Assembly: GCA_031394045.1 (NCBI GenBank) | Contig: JANMWN010000136.1 | Location: 1 to 19,420, forward strand | DNA from: JANYIP01 sp031394045 | GTDB lineage: Bacteria > Actinomycetota > Actinomycetes > Prado026 | Direction: 5' to 3' | Length of the DNA stretch: 19,420 bases | Part shown: positions 7,485 through 15,157 of the stretch, one piece after another | Layout of the letters: every line of letters begins with the position of its first letter | Position numbering within the stretch: the stretch's first letter is position 1 | Program-made: the position numbers and the translations under genes | Notes under the pieces: generated by a model | What the model was told of the DNA's origin: nothing | The model's database searches: none | The model's input: the letters and a program-made list of their open reading frames with translations, nothing else

Positions 7485-8759
7485 ATGACTTCGCTCTGGC
7501 GTGGGATGACCAACATGGCCCAGACGCGCGACCGTGAGGTCGTCATCGTCAAGGGCCAGGGAGTGCACTTGTGGGACCGTGAGGGGCGCGAGTACCTCGA
7601 TGGGACCGCCTCCCTCTGGTACTGCAACATCGGGCACGGACGGACCGAGATGATCGACGCCGTCACCGCCCAGATGCGCAAGCTCGAGGCGTTCCACACC
7701 TTCGACGTGTACGCGAACGAGCCGGCGCTGGCTCTTGCCGACCGACTCAGCGCGCTCGCTCCGATGGCTGACGCCAAGGTGTTCTTCACACCGGGCGGCG
7801 GTTCGGACGCCGTGGACACGGCCGCCAAGCTCGTCCGTCGGTACTGGGCCCTGCGAGGACGGCCGGACAAGAAGGTGATCGTCTCCCGCCACCATGGCTA
7901 CCACGGCATGAACGGCTACGGCACGAGCATCTGTGGCATCCCCGCGAACGTCGAGGGGTACAACGGCGCGCTCATCACCGATGTGCACGTCGTGGCGGCC
8001 GACTCCGTCGATGCGGTCGAAGAGCTGTTCGCGAGCTCGGCCGACCAGATCGCCGCCTTCGTCGGCGAGCCGGTGATCGGGTCTGGCGGGGTTCGTCCGC
8101 CGCGACCCGACTACTGGCCGCGGATCGCCGAGCTCTGCCGTCAGTACGACGTCCTGCTCGTGTCCGATGAGGTGATCTGCGCGTTCGGGCGGCTCGGCAG
8201 TTGGTTCGGCTGCCAGGCCTACGGCTTCGAGCCCGATCTGATCACCTGCGCCAAAGGGCTCACCTCGGGCTACCTCCCGCTCGGCGCGGTCATCACCTCC
8301 GGGCATTTCGCCGAGCCGTTCTGGGACAGCCCGGACGCGCCGATCCTGCGTCACGGCTTTACGTACGGCGGCCACCCGACTGCTTGTACCGCCGCGCTGG
8401 CCAACCTGGACATCATCGAACGAGAGGGCCTGCTCGAGCGCGTCGTCGAGCTCAGCGACTGGTTCGCCCGGCTTCTCCACGACACCTTCGACGGCCACGC
8501 ACTCACCAGCGAGGTCCGGTGCGCAGGGCTGCTGGCCGCCGTGGAGATGAAGCCCGAGCTCTTGGCCGTGGACCCGACGCTGGCCGTCAAAGTGGCCACC
8601 GCGTGCCGGGAGCATGGGCTGATCACCCGAGCGATCGGGGCATCACTGCAGCTGTCGCCTCCGCTGGTCTCGACCATCGAGGAGATCCAGTCGATGGTGT
8701 CTCGGATGGCTGCCGCCTGCGACCAGATGGCGGCGACCCTGCAGCCAGCCCGGGTCTGA
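7485..8759 (+). CDS. Class III (omega) aminotransferase, PLP-dependent
   Basis: A 424-residue aminotransferase that moves the amino group of an omega-amino acid or amine to pyruvate or a keto acid. ATG 7485 starts the conserved MTSLWRGMTNMA segment and lies 7 bases after a -10 box, so no ribosome site is needed. The lysine that forms the PLP Schiff base is Lys257 in ITCAKGLTSGYLPLGAV. Asp228 in LLVSDEVICAFGR contacts the pyridine nitrogen. FTPGGGSDAVDTAAKL (101-116) binds phosphate, and HHGYHG (136-141) stacks on the ring. The N-terminal LDGTASLWYCNIGHGR and overall length match beta-alanine/omega-amino acid:pyruvate and taurine:pyruvate transaminases. Which substrate is used cannot be decided here; no sulfoacetaldehyde or malonate-semialdehyde enzyme is in the window. 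It converges on the lactonase gene with 7 bp between stops. Confidence 0.92.
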   Translation: MTSLWRGMTNMAQTRDREVVIVKGQGVHLWDREGREYLDGTASLWYCNIGHGRTEMIDAVTAQMRKLEAFHTFDVYANEPALALADRLSALAPMADAKVFFTPGGGSDAVDTAAKLVRRYWALRGRPDKKVIVSRHHGYHGMNGYGTSICGIPANVEGYNGALITDVHVVAADSVDAVEELFASSADQIAAFVGEPVIGSGGVRPPRPDYWPRIAELCRQYDVLLVSDEVICAFGRLGSWFGCQAYGFEPDLITCAKGLTSGYLPLGAVITSGHFAEPFWDSPDAPILRHGFTYGGHPTACTAALANLDIIEREGLLERVVELSDWFARLLHDTFDGHALTSEVRCAGLLAAVEMKPELLAVDPTLAVKVATACREHGLITRAIGASLQLSPPLVSTIEEIQSMVSRMAAACDQMAATLQPARV

Positions 8760-8766
8760 CCTCTCG

Positions 8767-9561
8767 CTAGCGGTGCCCGTCGCGGGTGTGCCAAATCGCC
8801 TTCCAGAACACTGCGTCGTGTCCGGGAATCAAGCGGGCGTCGAGTCGCTCCCCCGCGTCGACGAGGCGGTGCACCGAAGCCCGGGCCTTTCGCGCGTCCC
8901 CCGGTTCCGCCACCGAGCCACAGGGCACTCTTTCGAGCAGGTTCTCCCCAAGGTCCGCGGCGTCGGCGGCGAAGATCCAGGTCCCGGACTCGGGCAGGTC
9001 CACGCGGTACGACATGTGCCCGGGCGTGTGTCCCGGGGTGGCGAAGGTGAAGACTCCGGGTGCGATCTGCTCGTCGCCATCGACCTTTCGCCAGTCGATG
9101 GACGGGTCGGTGTAGTCCGAGCGGTAGAACGCGACCTCGAGCTCGGAGTCGTCGCTCGCACGGTCGAGCCCGTACTCGATCTCCCGTGCTTGGATCGCTA
9201 TGGGTACGCCGGCCTTGGCCAGCAGTGGCACGCCACCGCTGTGATCCAGGTGCAGATGGCTGACCGCGGCTAGGGCGATGTCCTGGATGGTGAAGCCAAC
9301 CGTCGCGAGCGCGACCTCGAGCGGGTTGCCCACCGGCCCGTAGGGATGCATTCCCGCGCCGTAGATCGCCGTGAGTGCCGGCCCATCCTGTAGCGCCTGC
9401 TGGCTGATTCCCGTGTCCAGCAGGACGAGCCCGTCGTCGGTCTCGACGACCACGCCGAAGATCGGTGTGGCAATCACGTGGCTGCCGGCCCCGAGGACGG
9501 ACAGCGACTTCGGGACGAGCTCGGTGCCGTACTCCAGCATGAACATCCGGTTCGCGGTCAC
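8767..9561 (-). CDS. Metallo-beta-lactamase-fold hydrolase, N-acyl homoserine lactonase-like
   Basis: A protein of about 264 residues with the MBL fold. The dinuclear zinc motif HLHLDH gives His102, His104, Asp106 and His107; further ligands are His178 in TPGHTPGH, Asp200 in FAADAAD and His248 in IPGHD. The order and spacing fit the AHL-lactonase (AiiA/AttM) branch, which opens lactone rings. In this setting it more likely hydrolyses a lactone or thioester pathway intermediate than a quorum signal; that is inference. It follows the NCS1 permease on the same strand, 40 bp after its stop, and is probably in that operon. The start is uncertain: GTG 9561 is given, ATG 9546 and ATG 9540 are alternatives, and none has a strong ribosome site. 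Confidence 0.82.
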   Translation of the reverse strand: MTANRMFMLEYGTELVPKSLSVLGAGSHVIATPIFGVVVETDDGLVLLDTGISQQALQDGPALTAIYGAGMHPYGPVGNPLEVALATVGFTIQDIALAAVSHLHLDHSGGVPLLAKAGVPIAIQAREIEYGLDRASDDSELEVAFYRSDYTDPSIDWRKVDGDEQIAPGVFTFATPGHTPGHMSYRVDLPESGTWIFAADAADLGENLLERVPCGSVAEPGDARKARASVHRLVDAGERLDARLIPGHDAVFWKAIWHTRDGHR

Positions 9562-9601
9562 GACATCACGGCCACAGGCTCGCCGCTCGACAGGAGCTGG
9601 G

Positions 9602-11065
9602 TCATGAGACCGCGGGGGCCGTCTGCTCGACGACGGCATCGGGCTTGGAGACCTCCGCGCCCGGCTGTGAGCCGAACGCCCGGGTGAGCAAGAGGTAGGA
9701 GCCCGCAGACACGATGAGCCCGATGATCCAGGAGATGTCGGCGCCGCCGAGGCTGTCTACGGCCAGTCCCTTCCAGTACGTGGTGTTGATGAAAGGCAGT
9801 TGCGACGCCACGCCTAGCGCATAGGCCGAGAGCGCGAGAAGGCTGAAGCCGGCATAGGTGAATGTCGCCGGGTTCCGGTAGTAGATGCCCTTGGGGTCGA
9901 AGAAGGCGGGAACGTCGTAGTTGCCGTGACGCACGATGTAGTAGTCGGTGAGGTTGATCGCGGTCCAAGGCACGAACCCGTAGACGAGAAGGAGGAGGAA
10001 GTTCGTGTAGTTGGCGATCAGGTTGTCGGACGCAGCCAGGCTCAGCCATAGGGCGAGCGCAGCGATGACGCCGATGCATGCGATGCGGACGCCGGATCCG
10101 CTGGGTGGCTTGCGGATGGAGCTCCAGCCGGTGAGCAGCGACAGCATCCCCCCGTACAGGTTCATCGCGTTGATGCCGACCGCGCCTAAGGTCAGGGCGA
10201 TCAGGATTGGCCCCTTCCATCCGTGCGAGACCGTTGCAGCCGAGTCGACGATGGTCGCGGTCGCGTCCGTGAACTGCGCAGCGAGAACGGCGCCGAGGGT
10301 CATCACCCAGACGCCGCCGATCGTCGTCCCCAAGTAGGAGTTCCAGAACGGGGCACCGACTCCGATGTCCTCAGGCAGGTAGCGAGAGTAGTCCGAGACG
10401 TACGGGGCGAACCCGGCCTGGTACACCGCAATGATCGCGACCGCGAGCAGGAACGGACCAGCTGCGAAGTCGGCCGTCGTGACGGACGGGATGCCGTACG
10501 CCACGACACCGATCGTGAGGCCCACCAGGGCCACGGCAACGATGTAGGTGGTGACGGCCTGAGTCAGGTGGATGGCTCGGTAGCCGATGATCGCGATGAC
10601 GACAGAAGGAACAGCAACGAGCACCACACCCAGATGGACGCTGACGCTCGGGTAGAGAACGTTGAGACTCTGCCCGGCAGGGATGGCGGTGAAGACGAAG
10701 AAGCCGACGTACATGAACAGGGCGAGCACTACGGCCAGCAGCGCCCCGTGGTAGCCGAACTGGCCGCGCCCTTGGATGAGCTGTGGCACTCCGAGTCGAG
10801 GACCCTGCGCCGAGTGCAACGCCATGAAGATCGCTCCGGTGAGGTTGCCGACCAGCACGGCGACCAGGCCCCAGAAGAGGTTGTTCCCCACCAGGACGGC
10901 CAGACCGCCGGTGATGACCGTCGCCATGCACAGGTTCGACGCGAACCAGACGGTGAACAGACTGCTTGCCTTGCCGTGGCGCTCATGCGCGGGGACGTGG
11001 TCGATGTGCAGGCTCTCCAGCCCCATCGAACGCCTTTGGGTCACAGGCTTGGACAGTTCGGTCAT
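9602..11065 (-). CDS. NCS1-family nucleobase/hydantoin-type permease
   Basis: A 487-residue transporter with about 12 membrane segments. ATG 11065 is preceded by GGAGGA with 5-base spacing. The N-terminal ESLHIDHVPAHERHG, followed by GNNLFWGLVAVLVGNLTGA, is typical of nucleobase:cation symporter-1 proteins (cytosine, purine, allantoin, hydantoin). Mid-protein APYVSDYSRYLPEDIG and the late PWTAINLTDYYIVRHGNYDV also match; the last is one of the most conserved NCS1 segments. The C-terminal tail is polar. It should import a nitrogen-containing ring compound with Na+ or H+. It leads a two-gene operon with the lactonase and has its own GGATCC-pair promoter, which links the imported compound to the cyclase and aminotransferase. 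Exact substrate unknown. Confidence 0.92.
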   Translation of the reverse strand: MTELSKPVTQRRSMGLESLHIDHVPAHERHGKASSLFTVWFASNLCMATVITGGLAVLVGNNLFWGLVAVLVGNLTGAIFMALHSAQGPRLGVPQLIQGRGQFGYHGALLAVVLALFMYVGFFVFTAIPAGQSLNVLYPSVSVHLGVVLVAVPSVVIAIIGYRAIHLTQAVTTYIVAVALVGLTIGVVAYGIPSVTTADFAAGPFLLAVAIIAVYQAGFAPYVSDYSRYLPEDIGVGAPFWNSYLGTTIGGVWVMTLGAVLAAQFTDATATIVDSAATVSHGWKGPILIALTLGAVGINAMNLYGGMLSLLTGWSSIRKPPSGSGVRIACIGVIAALALWLSLAASDNLIANYTNFLLLLVYGFVPWTAINLTDYYIVRHGNYDVPAFFDPKGIYYRNPATFTYAGFSLLALSAYALGVASQLPFINTTYWKGLAVDSLGGADISWIIGLIVSAGSYLLLTRAFGSQPGAEVSKPDAVVEQTAPAVS

Positions 11066-11096
11066 GACATCCTCCGCATTGATAGCGACGGGTGGC

Positions 11097-11136
11097 AGCC
11101 TGGCAGACTGGATCCAGCGTTGCAAGTCTTGGATCC
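11097..11136 (-). promoter_or_regulatory. Regulated promoter C with paired GGATCC operators (NCS1-lactonase operon)
   Basis: GGATCC lies at 11131-11136 and 11110-11115, 21 bp apart. On the minus strand the -35 box TTGCAA (11125-11120) follows the distal palindrome by 5 bp. The 17-bp spacer contains the proximal palindrome, which ends 7 bp before a -10 box CAGGCT (11102-11097). Transcription should start near 11090, leaving about 25 bases of leader that contain the permease ribosome site. The geometry is identical to promoters A and B. Confidence 0.75.
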
Positions 11137-11275
11137 ATAAATTTCCACCGGTGGCCCAAGGCAGAGGTGAACAGGGGACGAACAGACACGAGATGCCGGT
11201 GCACCCCACACAGTCGTCTGTCACCGTGGCTCATGGCGTTGCCCGACGCGTCCTCGATGTACCCAGGGAGCCGGA

Positions 11276-11695
11276 TTGACTGTCAAAGGGCTGTTCGTCA
11301 ATGCCACCGAGATCCGCGACCTCAACATCGGCGAGGTGATCTTCACCGCCGGAGAGCCCGGGACGGAGATGTTCGGTGTCATCTCCGGGAAGGTCGAGCT
11401 GCGCCGGCATGGGCACGTGGTCGCCAGCGTCGAAGCAGACGGGACCTTCGGCGAGCTCGCGATCATCGACTATGCACCCCGAAGCCTTGATGCGGTCGCC
11501 GCCGCGCCCTCACGGGTCGCCGTGATCGACGAGAAGACCTTCCTGTTCCTGGTCCACGAGACCCCGATGTTCGCGCTCAACGTGATGCGGGCGCTGGCCG
11601 CCCGGATCAAGCAGATCGACGAGGCTGGCCGCGACGGCTTCGCACCCGGCGGAGCCATGGGCTGGCGGATGAGCGGCCCCCGCCACACGGCCTGA
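11276..11695 (+). CDS. Single cyclic-nucleotide-binding domain protein without DNA-binding domain
   Basis: A 139-residue Crp-type sensor domain. The TTG start at 11276 is supported by GGGAG six bases upstream and by the family-like opening MTVKGLFVNATEIRDLNIGE. The beta-barrel is followed by the phosphate-binding cassette FGELAIIDYAPRS (residues 58-70), which keeps the Glu and Arg-Ser that bind the cyclic nucleotide's ribose and phosphate. A helix (about 95-115) ends the domain. There is no helix-turn-helix and no effector domain, so it may act by protein contact. It is transcribed away from the NCS1 operon, with 210 bp and promoter C between them, and is followed at once by a hairpin. Ligand binding is predicted, not shown. 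Confidence 0.82.
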   Translation: MTVKGLFVNATEIRDLNIGEVIFTAGEPGTEMFGVISGKVELRRHGHVVASVEADGTFGELAIIDYAPRSLDAVAAAPSRVAVIDEKTFLFLVHETPMFALNVMRALAARIKQIDEAGRDGFAPGGAMGWRMSGPRHTA

Positions 11696-11713
11696 AGGGC
11701 GCCCGCCGCCCTT
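11695..11713 (+). terminator. Stem-loop terminator after the cyclic-nucleotide-binding gene
   Basis: AAGGGCG (11695-11701) pairs perfectly with CGCCCTT (11707-11713) around a 5-base loop, starting at the last base of the TGA stop codon. No U-tract follows, which is common for actinobacterial terminators. It fits a monocistronic unit for the gene at 11276-11695. Confidence 0.5.
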
Positions 11714-11800
11714 CGGTCGCGGACGGCTGGCACGGGGTCGTTCATCTGTTGTTCGTCCTTCGTGTCGCGGCTGATCTTCTTTCGTGCAACGCTTCCGCGC

Positions 11801-12007
11801 ATGACCCGCGAGGAGGAGCTCCGACATCTCGCTGTCGTCGAGCTCGAGCTGCGCGAGGAGTTCACCAACGTCCCCGCCTACGCGATCCACGAAGCCATCC
11901 AGATCGAGGCCAAAGCGTTCGACATGGCCCCGGTGCGCGACTTCGTGCCGGTACTGGTAGCCCGCGCCGTCAGGCGCAGGCTCCGCTACCACCTCGTCGA
12001 CCTGTAA
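11801..12007 (+). CDS. Three-helix-bundle dimerisation-domain small protein
   Basis: A 68-residue helical protein, MTREEELRHLAVVELE at the start. The core EEFTNVPAYAIHEAIQIEAK followed by ARVRD-like PVRDFVPVLVARAVRRRL resembles the three-helix bundle found alone or in front of arsenate-reductase/phosphatase domains in actinobacteria. No catalytic domain is attached. ATG 11801 begins the conserved part; a GTG at 11762 would add 13 residues, and neither has a clear ribosome site. It lies about 90 bp after a terminator-like hairpin, so it probably has its own promoter. Function unknown; a dimerising adaptor is a guess from the fold. Confidence 0.65.
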   Translation: MTREEELRHLAVVELELREEFTNVPAYAIHEAIQIEAKAFDMAPVRDFVPVLVARAVRRRLRYHLVDL

Positions 12008-12119
12008 GAGGCCCCTGCTGGCGTGGGGGAGTCGGACCAGCGGCACGATCAAGGTTGAGCGGGGCTGGACAATCAGCGACAGTCGGCCGAGGGTGCTGTC
12101 AGGTGAGTACCGTCGCGTC

Positions 12120-12149
12120 TTGACACCAGGCCCGCGCAGGCGGGACATC
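12120..12149 (+). promoter_or_regulatory. Candidate sigma-70-type promoter for the acidic small protein
   Basis: A consensus -35 TTGACA at 12120-12125 is followed after 18 bp by GACATC (12144-12149). A start near 12156 would leave about 20 bases before the ATG at 12177. Only the -35 box is strong. Confidence 0.35.
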
Positions 12150-12176
12150 ACTGACCTAGAGGACGTCGACAGACTC

Positions 12177-12380
12177 ATGAGCGACAACGAAGCAGCAGCC
12201 GTGGAGCCCACGGTCCAGGCCGTGGCACTGGTCGACATCGACGGCGACGGCACGATCGACGCGGTCGCCACCCTCGACGAGAACGGCGAGGTCGTCGGGA
12301 TCACGGCCGTCGACGAGGACGGCGACCTTGTCGAGATCACCGTCGTCGAGGAGAGCACGGCCGCTCCTGCAGCCGAGTGA
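12177..12380 (+). CDS. Small acidic protein with DxDxDG (EF-hand-like) loops
   Basis: A 67-residue, strongly acidic protein with no Cys or Trp. It holds a calcium-loop-like DIDGDGTIDAV near residues 21-31 and two weaker repeats, DENGEVVGI and DEDGDLVEI, each followed by a beta-strand-like hydrophobic stretch. The pattern is DxDGDGxxD/strand, as in dockerin and FG-GAP-like loops, so it could bind Ca2+ or be a short repeat protein. No signal peptide is seen. ATG 12177 is used; AGAGGA lies about 13 bases upstream, farther than usual, and a GTG at 12093 would give a longer form with an Arg-rich head. I do not recognise a named family. Confidence 0.6.
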   Translation: MSDNEAAAVEPTVQAVALVDIDGDGTIDAVATLDENGEVVGITAVDEDGDLVEITVVEESTAAPAAE

Positions 12381-12484
12381 CGTGACGTCGTGGCCACGGA
12401 CAACTCCCTGCGCTGGCTTCCGGGCGTGCCATGCGCTGCCGAGTCTCTAGCCGGACAGCGACGCGCGGCGCCGAACAGCGCCAG

Positions 12485-12997
12485 TCAGCCGAGGGTGAGC
12501 TGGCAGGTGAGTCGGCTCTCGTTGCCACCTGCGATGGCGCGGCTGACGCACTGGCCTCGGGCGTCGCGGTAGATCCCGGTCCCGCCGGTTACAGCCGCGT
12601 AAAGCGCTGGTGGGGGGCCATCGGCGAGAATCTCGGTGAACGCTAGCTGGGCGGTGAGCGTTCCCTCGGGAAGCACCATGGTCGTCGTAACCTGCCCGGT
12701 AAGGGTCTTGGCCGTGGTCGCCACGATCTGCGCGACTCCGGCGGCGGTCCCGGCCCGATGGCCGTCTCGGATCACGTCGCTCGTGAACAGTTGCTGGTCG
12801 CCCGCGCTGAATCCCGGCTGTCCAAGGTCGATTTCGGTGTTGCTGGTGTCGCGAGTGACCAGGACGAGGTCGACCTGCCGTGCGTGCCCGCTCGCCGCTG
12901 GCCCATTTGATGCAGCCTGGACCGATGTCACCTCGGCGGTTCCGGCCATCAGCACTCCCGCGGCGAGCGTGGCGCCGAAGATCGCGTACTTGTTCAT
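12485..12997 (-). CDS. Secreted allene-oxide-cyclase-barrel-like protein
   Basis: A 170-residue exported protein. GGAGG lies four bases before ATG 12997 (a second ATG directly precedes it at 13000). A typical signal peptide (MNKYAIFGATLAAGVLMAGT, cleavage after about residue 28, near VQA-AS) is followed by a beta-rich domain. The segments VDLVLVT, SAGDQQLFTSDVIRDGHRAG, MVLPEGTLTAQLAFTEI and AAVTGGTGIYRDARGQ match the allene oxide cyclase/dirigent-like barrel family, where 'GGTGxYxxARG' is the most recognisable piece. Two Cys near the C-terminus could form a disulfide. Bacterial members have no established substrate, so enzymatic activity should not be assumed. It is divergent from a two-component system, 180 bp between starts, which may control it. 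Confidence 0.85.
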   Translation of the reverse strand: MNKYAIFGATLAAGVLMAGTAEVTSVQAASNGPAASGHARQVDLVLVTRDTSNTEIDLGQPGFSAGDQQLFTSDVIRDGHRAGTAAGVAQIVATTAKTLTGQVTTTMVLPEGTLTAQLAFTEILADGPPPALYAAVTGGTGIYRDARGQCVSRAIAGGNESRLTCQLTLG

Positions 12998-13177
12998 CAT
13001 TCCTCCCTCTCTCGGGTGAGCCGACGGGCGTCGGCTCGTGCCGAGGGTGGGCTGCCCGGCAGGCTTCACGCACGAGGCGGTGGTCCCGAGCTTGTCGGGC
13101 AACGTGCCCGGAGATCCGGGCCAGCTAGAACACTCAGCTGCCTGCGCCGGACTGGCCTGTGGCCCCAGACTGTCGAC

Positions 13178-15157
13178 GTGCGAGTTCGGGTCCTCACCGG
13201 GGCATCCGTCGCCGTGTCGTTCCTTTGTGTCGCGGCGATCTCTTTCGTGCTGTCTCGTCCCGGGTTCACACGTCCCGAAGGAATCAAAGGACAAGCCCCG
13301 CACTGGTCACAGATCGCGGCTCCAATCTCCTGGACGATCACCGGTGCCGTCCTTATCTGGCTGCGGCCGAAGAACCGGGTCGGCGTCCTCATACTCGCGG
13401 TCGGGGTCCTTCAGGCGGTGTCTCAGGCAGCAGGCGCGTACGGCATGTACGGAGTCGGGATCGCGCAGCCGCAGTGGCCCTTGGCCCGCTGGGTGGCGTA
13501 CTTCGGGATCCCGCTCTGGGTCCCTGGGCTGCTGCCCCTGGTGAACATTCTGGTCGCGATCTACCCCGACGGCCGGTTGCCGGGACCTCGCTGGCGTATC
13601 CCGGTCATCGCGACGTCCTTTGGGATCGCCGTCCTGACCGTCGCGATGCTGGGGGGCTACAACGACATCGTGCCCGGCCCATCGCCGATCAATATCCAGG
13701 TATCAACGGTGGTCTTCGGCCCGGTGTTTGTGCTTGGCGCCCTCTGTCTGGTCGGCGGCACGGTGTCGATCTGGGTGATGTCCATCGTCCGGCTGGTGCG
13801 GTCACCTACCCCGCAACGTCAACAGCTGGCATGGCTCCTGTGCGCCGTGATTCCCGTCTTCCTTGTCGGCACCTTGGGCCCGTGGCAGTCGCTGTTCATC
13901 GTGTTCATCGTCGCGGTGCCGGCTGCCATCGCCGTCGGTGTTCTGTGGTACCACATGCTGGATATCGAGGTCGTACTGCGGCGGGGCTTCGTCTATGCGG
14001 TGCTGACCGGAGCGGTGATCGCGCTGTACGCCGCGGTGACCGCTGTGGCGGGGTCATCGGCCGGTCACGGCGCCCTGCCGGGGGTCGTGGCAGCGGCGAT
14101 CGTCGCCGTCGGGCTCACGCCGGTGCGCGAACGGCTCCAGCGTGCTGTCGACCGCGTGCTCTACGGGGATCGGCGTGATCCGATGCGGGCCGTAACCCAA
14201 GTCGGTGCCAGCGTGTCCGCCTCTGAAGACCACGACCTGCTGCCGGCCGTCCTGGTCACTGTCACCGAGGCAGTGCACGCACCAGGAGCCGTCGTGCTTT
14301 CGCCGTCCGGTCGAGTGGTCGCGGCTCTGGGCTGCGAAGTTAACGAAAGTGTCAGTGTGCCCCTTCGCGTTGGGGGGCGTGACGTGGGATGCCTGCGGTT
14401 GGCGGTGCGTCGACCAGGCGAGCTCTACACGGACGGGGATCTGCGTTTGCTCGCAGCGCTTGCGCCGCAAGTAGCCGTGGTCGTTCGCGCCCTCGACCTG
14501 GCCGAGGCGCTGGAGTCCGAACGTGACCGCGTCCTCGAGGCGACACGAGCGGAACGCGACCGCCTGCGCCGCGACCTGCACGACGGGCTGGGGCCGTCAC
14601 TGTCAGGGGTAGGCCTCGGCCTCCAGGCACTGGCTACGTCCCGTCAGTCAGGCGACGACCGCACTTCGGCGGAAATCCTTGAGCGGGTGCGTGCCGAGGT
14701 TGCGACAGCTGTTGACGACGTCCGCCGGATCCTTGACGACCTTCGGCCGGCCGCGTTGGACGAGGCACCCCTCGAGGAAGCACTACGACGTTACGTCGGG
14801 TCCGCGGCCGGCGGCATCCACATCGATCTCGTCCTGCCCGCGCTTCTGCCGTCGCTTCCGCGGGACGTCGAGACTGCCGCGTTCCGCATCGCGCAGGAGG
14901 CGTTGACCAACGTTGTACGCCATGCGGGCGCCCGAACAGCGCGGCTCGTTCTGGCTGCATCGCCGAACAGTCTGTGTGTGGAGGTCAAAGACGACGGCGA
15001 GGGCTTCCAGCCGCAGACCAAGTCCGGCGTCGGACTTGCCTCGATGCGGCACCGGGCTGAGCACCTCGGTGGTTCTCTCACCATCGACACCGGTCCTGGC
15101 GGGACAACGGTGGTTGCCACGCTGCCGCTGAACGAGCCGTCCCTGGCCGCGCCATGA
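13178..15157 (+). CDS. NarL-type membrane sensor histidine kinase
   Basis: A 659-residue kinase (from GTG 13178). The N-terminal half has about 8-10 membrane segments (roughly residues 5-312) with little outside loop, suggesting that it senses a membrane or lipophilic signal. A GAF-like cytosolic region follows (about 336-436), then a short coiled coil (445-465), the HisKA_3 box RRDLHDGLGPSLSGVGLGLQ with phospho-acceptor His468, and a HATPase_c domain with N-box AQEALTNVVRHAGA (about 572-585) and GVGLASMRHRAEHLGG. Its stop overlaps the regulator start in an ATGA, so the two are co-translated. The start is uncertain: GTG 13178 begins just before the first helix; GTG 13016 would overlap the neighbour's ribosome site. 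No signal can be named. Confidence 0.88.
   Translation: MRVRVLTGASVAVSFLCVAAISFVLSRPGFTRPEGIKGQAPHWSQIAAPISWTITGAVLIWLRPKNRVGVLILAVGVLQAVSQAAGAYGMYGVGIAQPQWPLARWVAYFGIPLWVPGLLPLVNILVAIYPDGRLPGPRWRIPVIATSFGIAVLTVAMLGGYNDIVPGPSPINIQVSTVVFGPVFVLGALCLVGGTVSIWVMSIVRLVRSPTPQRQQLAWLLCAVIPVFLVGTLGPWQSLFIVFIVAVPAAIAVGVLWYHMLDIEVVLRRGFVYAVLTGAVIALYAAVTAVAGSSAGHGALPGVVAAAIVAVGLTPVRERLQRAVDRVLYGDRRDPMRAVTQVGASVSASEDHDLLPAVLVTVTEAVHAPGAVVLSPSGRVVAALGCEVNESVSVPLRVGGRDVGCLRLAVRRPGELYTDGDLRLLAALAPQVAVVVRALDLAEALESERDRVLEATRAERDRLRRDLHDGLGPSLSGVGLGLQALATSRQSGDDRTSAEILERVRAEVATAVDDVRRILDDLRPAALDEAPLEEALRRYVGSAAGGIHIDLVLPALLPSLPRDVETAAFRIAQEALTNVVRHAGARTARLVLAASPNSLCVEVKDDGEGFQPQTKSGVGLASMRHRAEHLGGSLTIDTGPGGTTVVATLPLNEPSLAAP

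Noticed and set aside
10223..11140. 305-codon plus-strand frame opposite the NCS1 permease
   Set aside because: Its composition is charged and low in hydrophobic residues with no motifs, and it is fully antisense to a clear permease.
13016..13177. GTG 13016 as the histidine kinase start
   Set aside because: The added 54 residues are Arg/Gly-rich without family character, and the site abuts the ribosome site of the divergent secreted protein.
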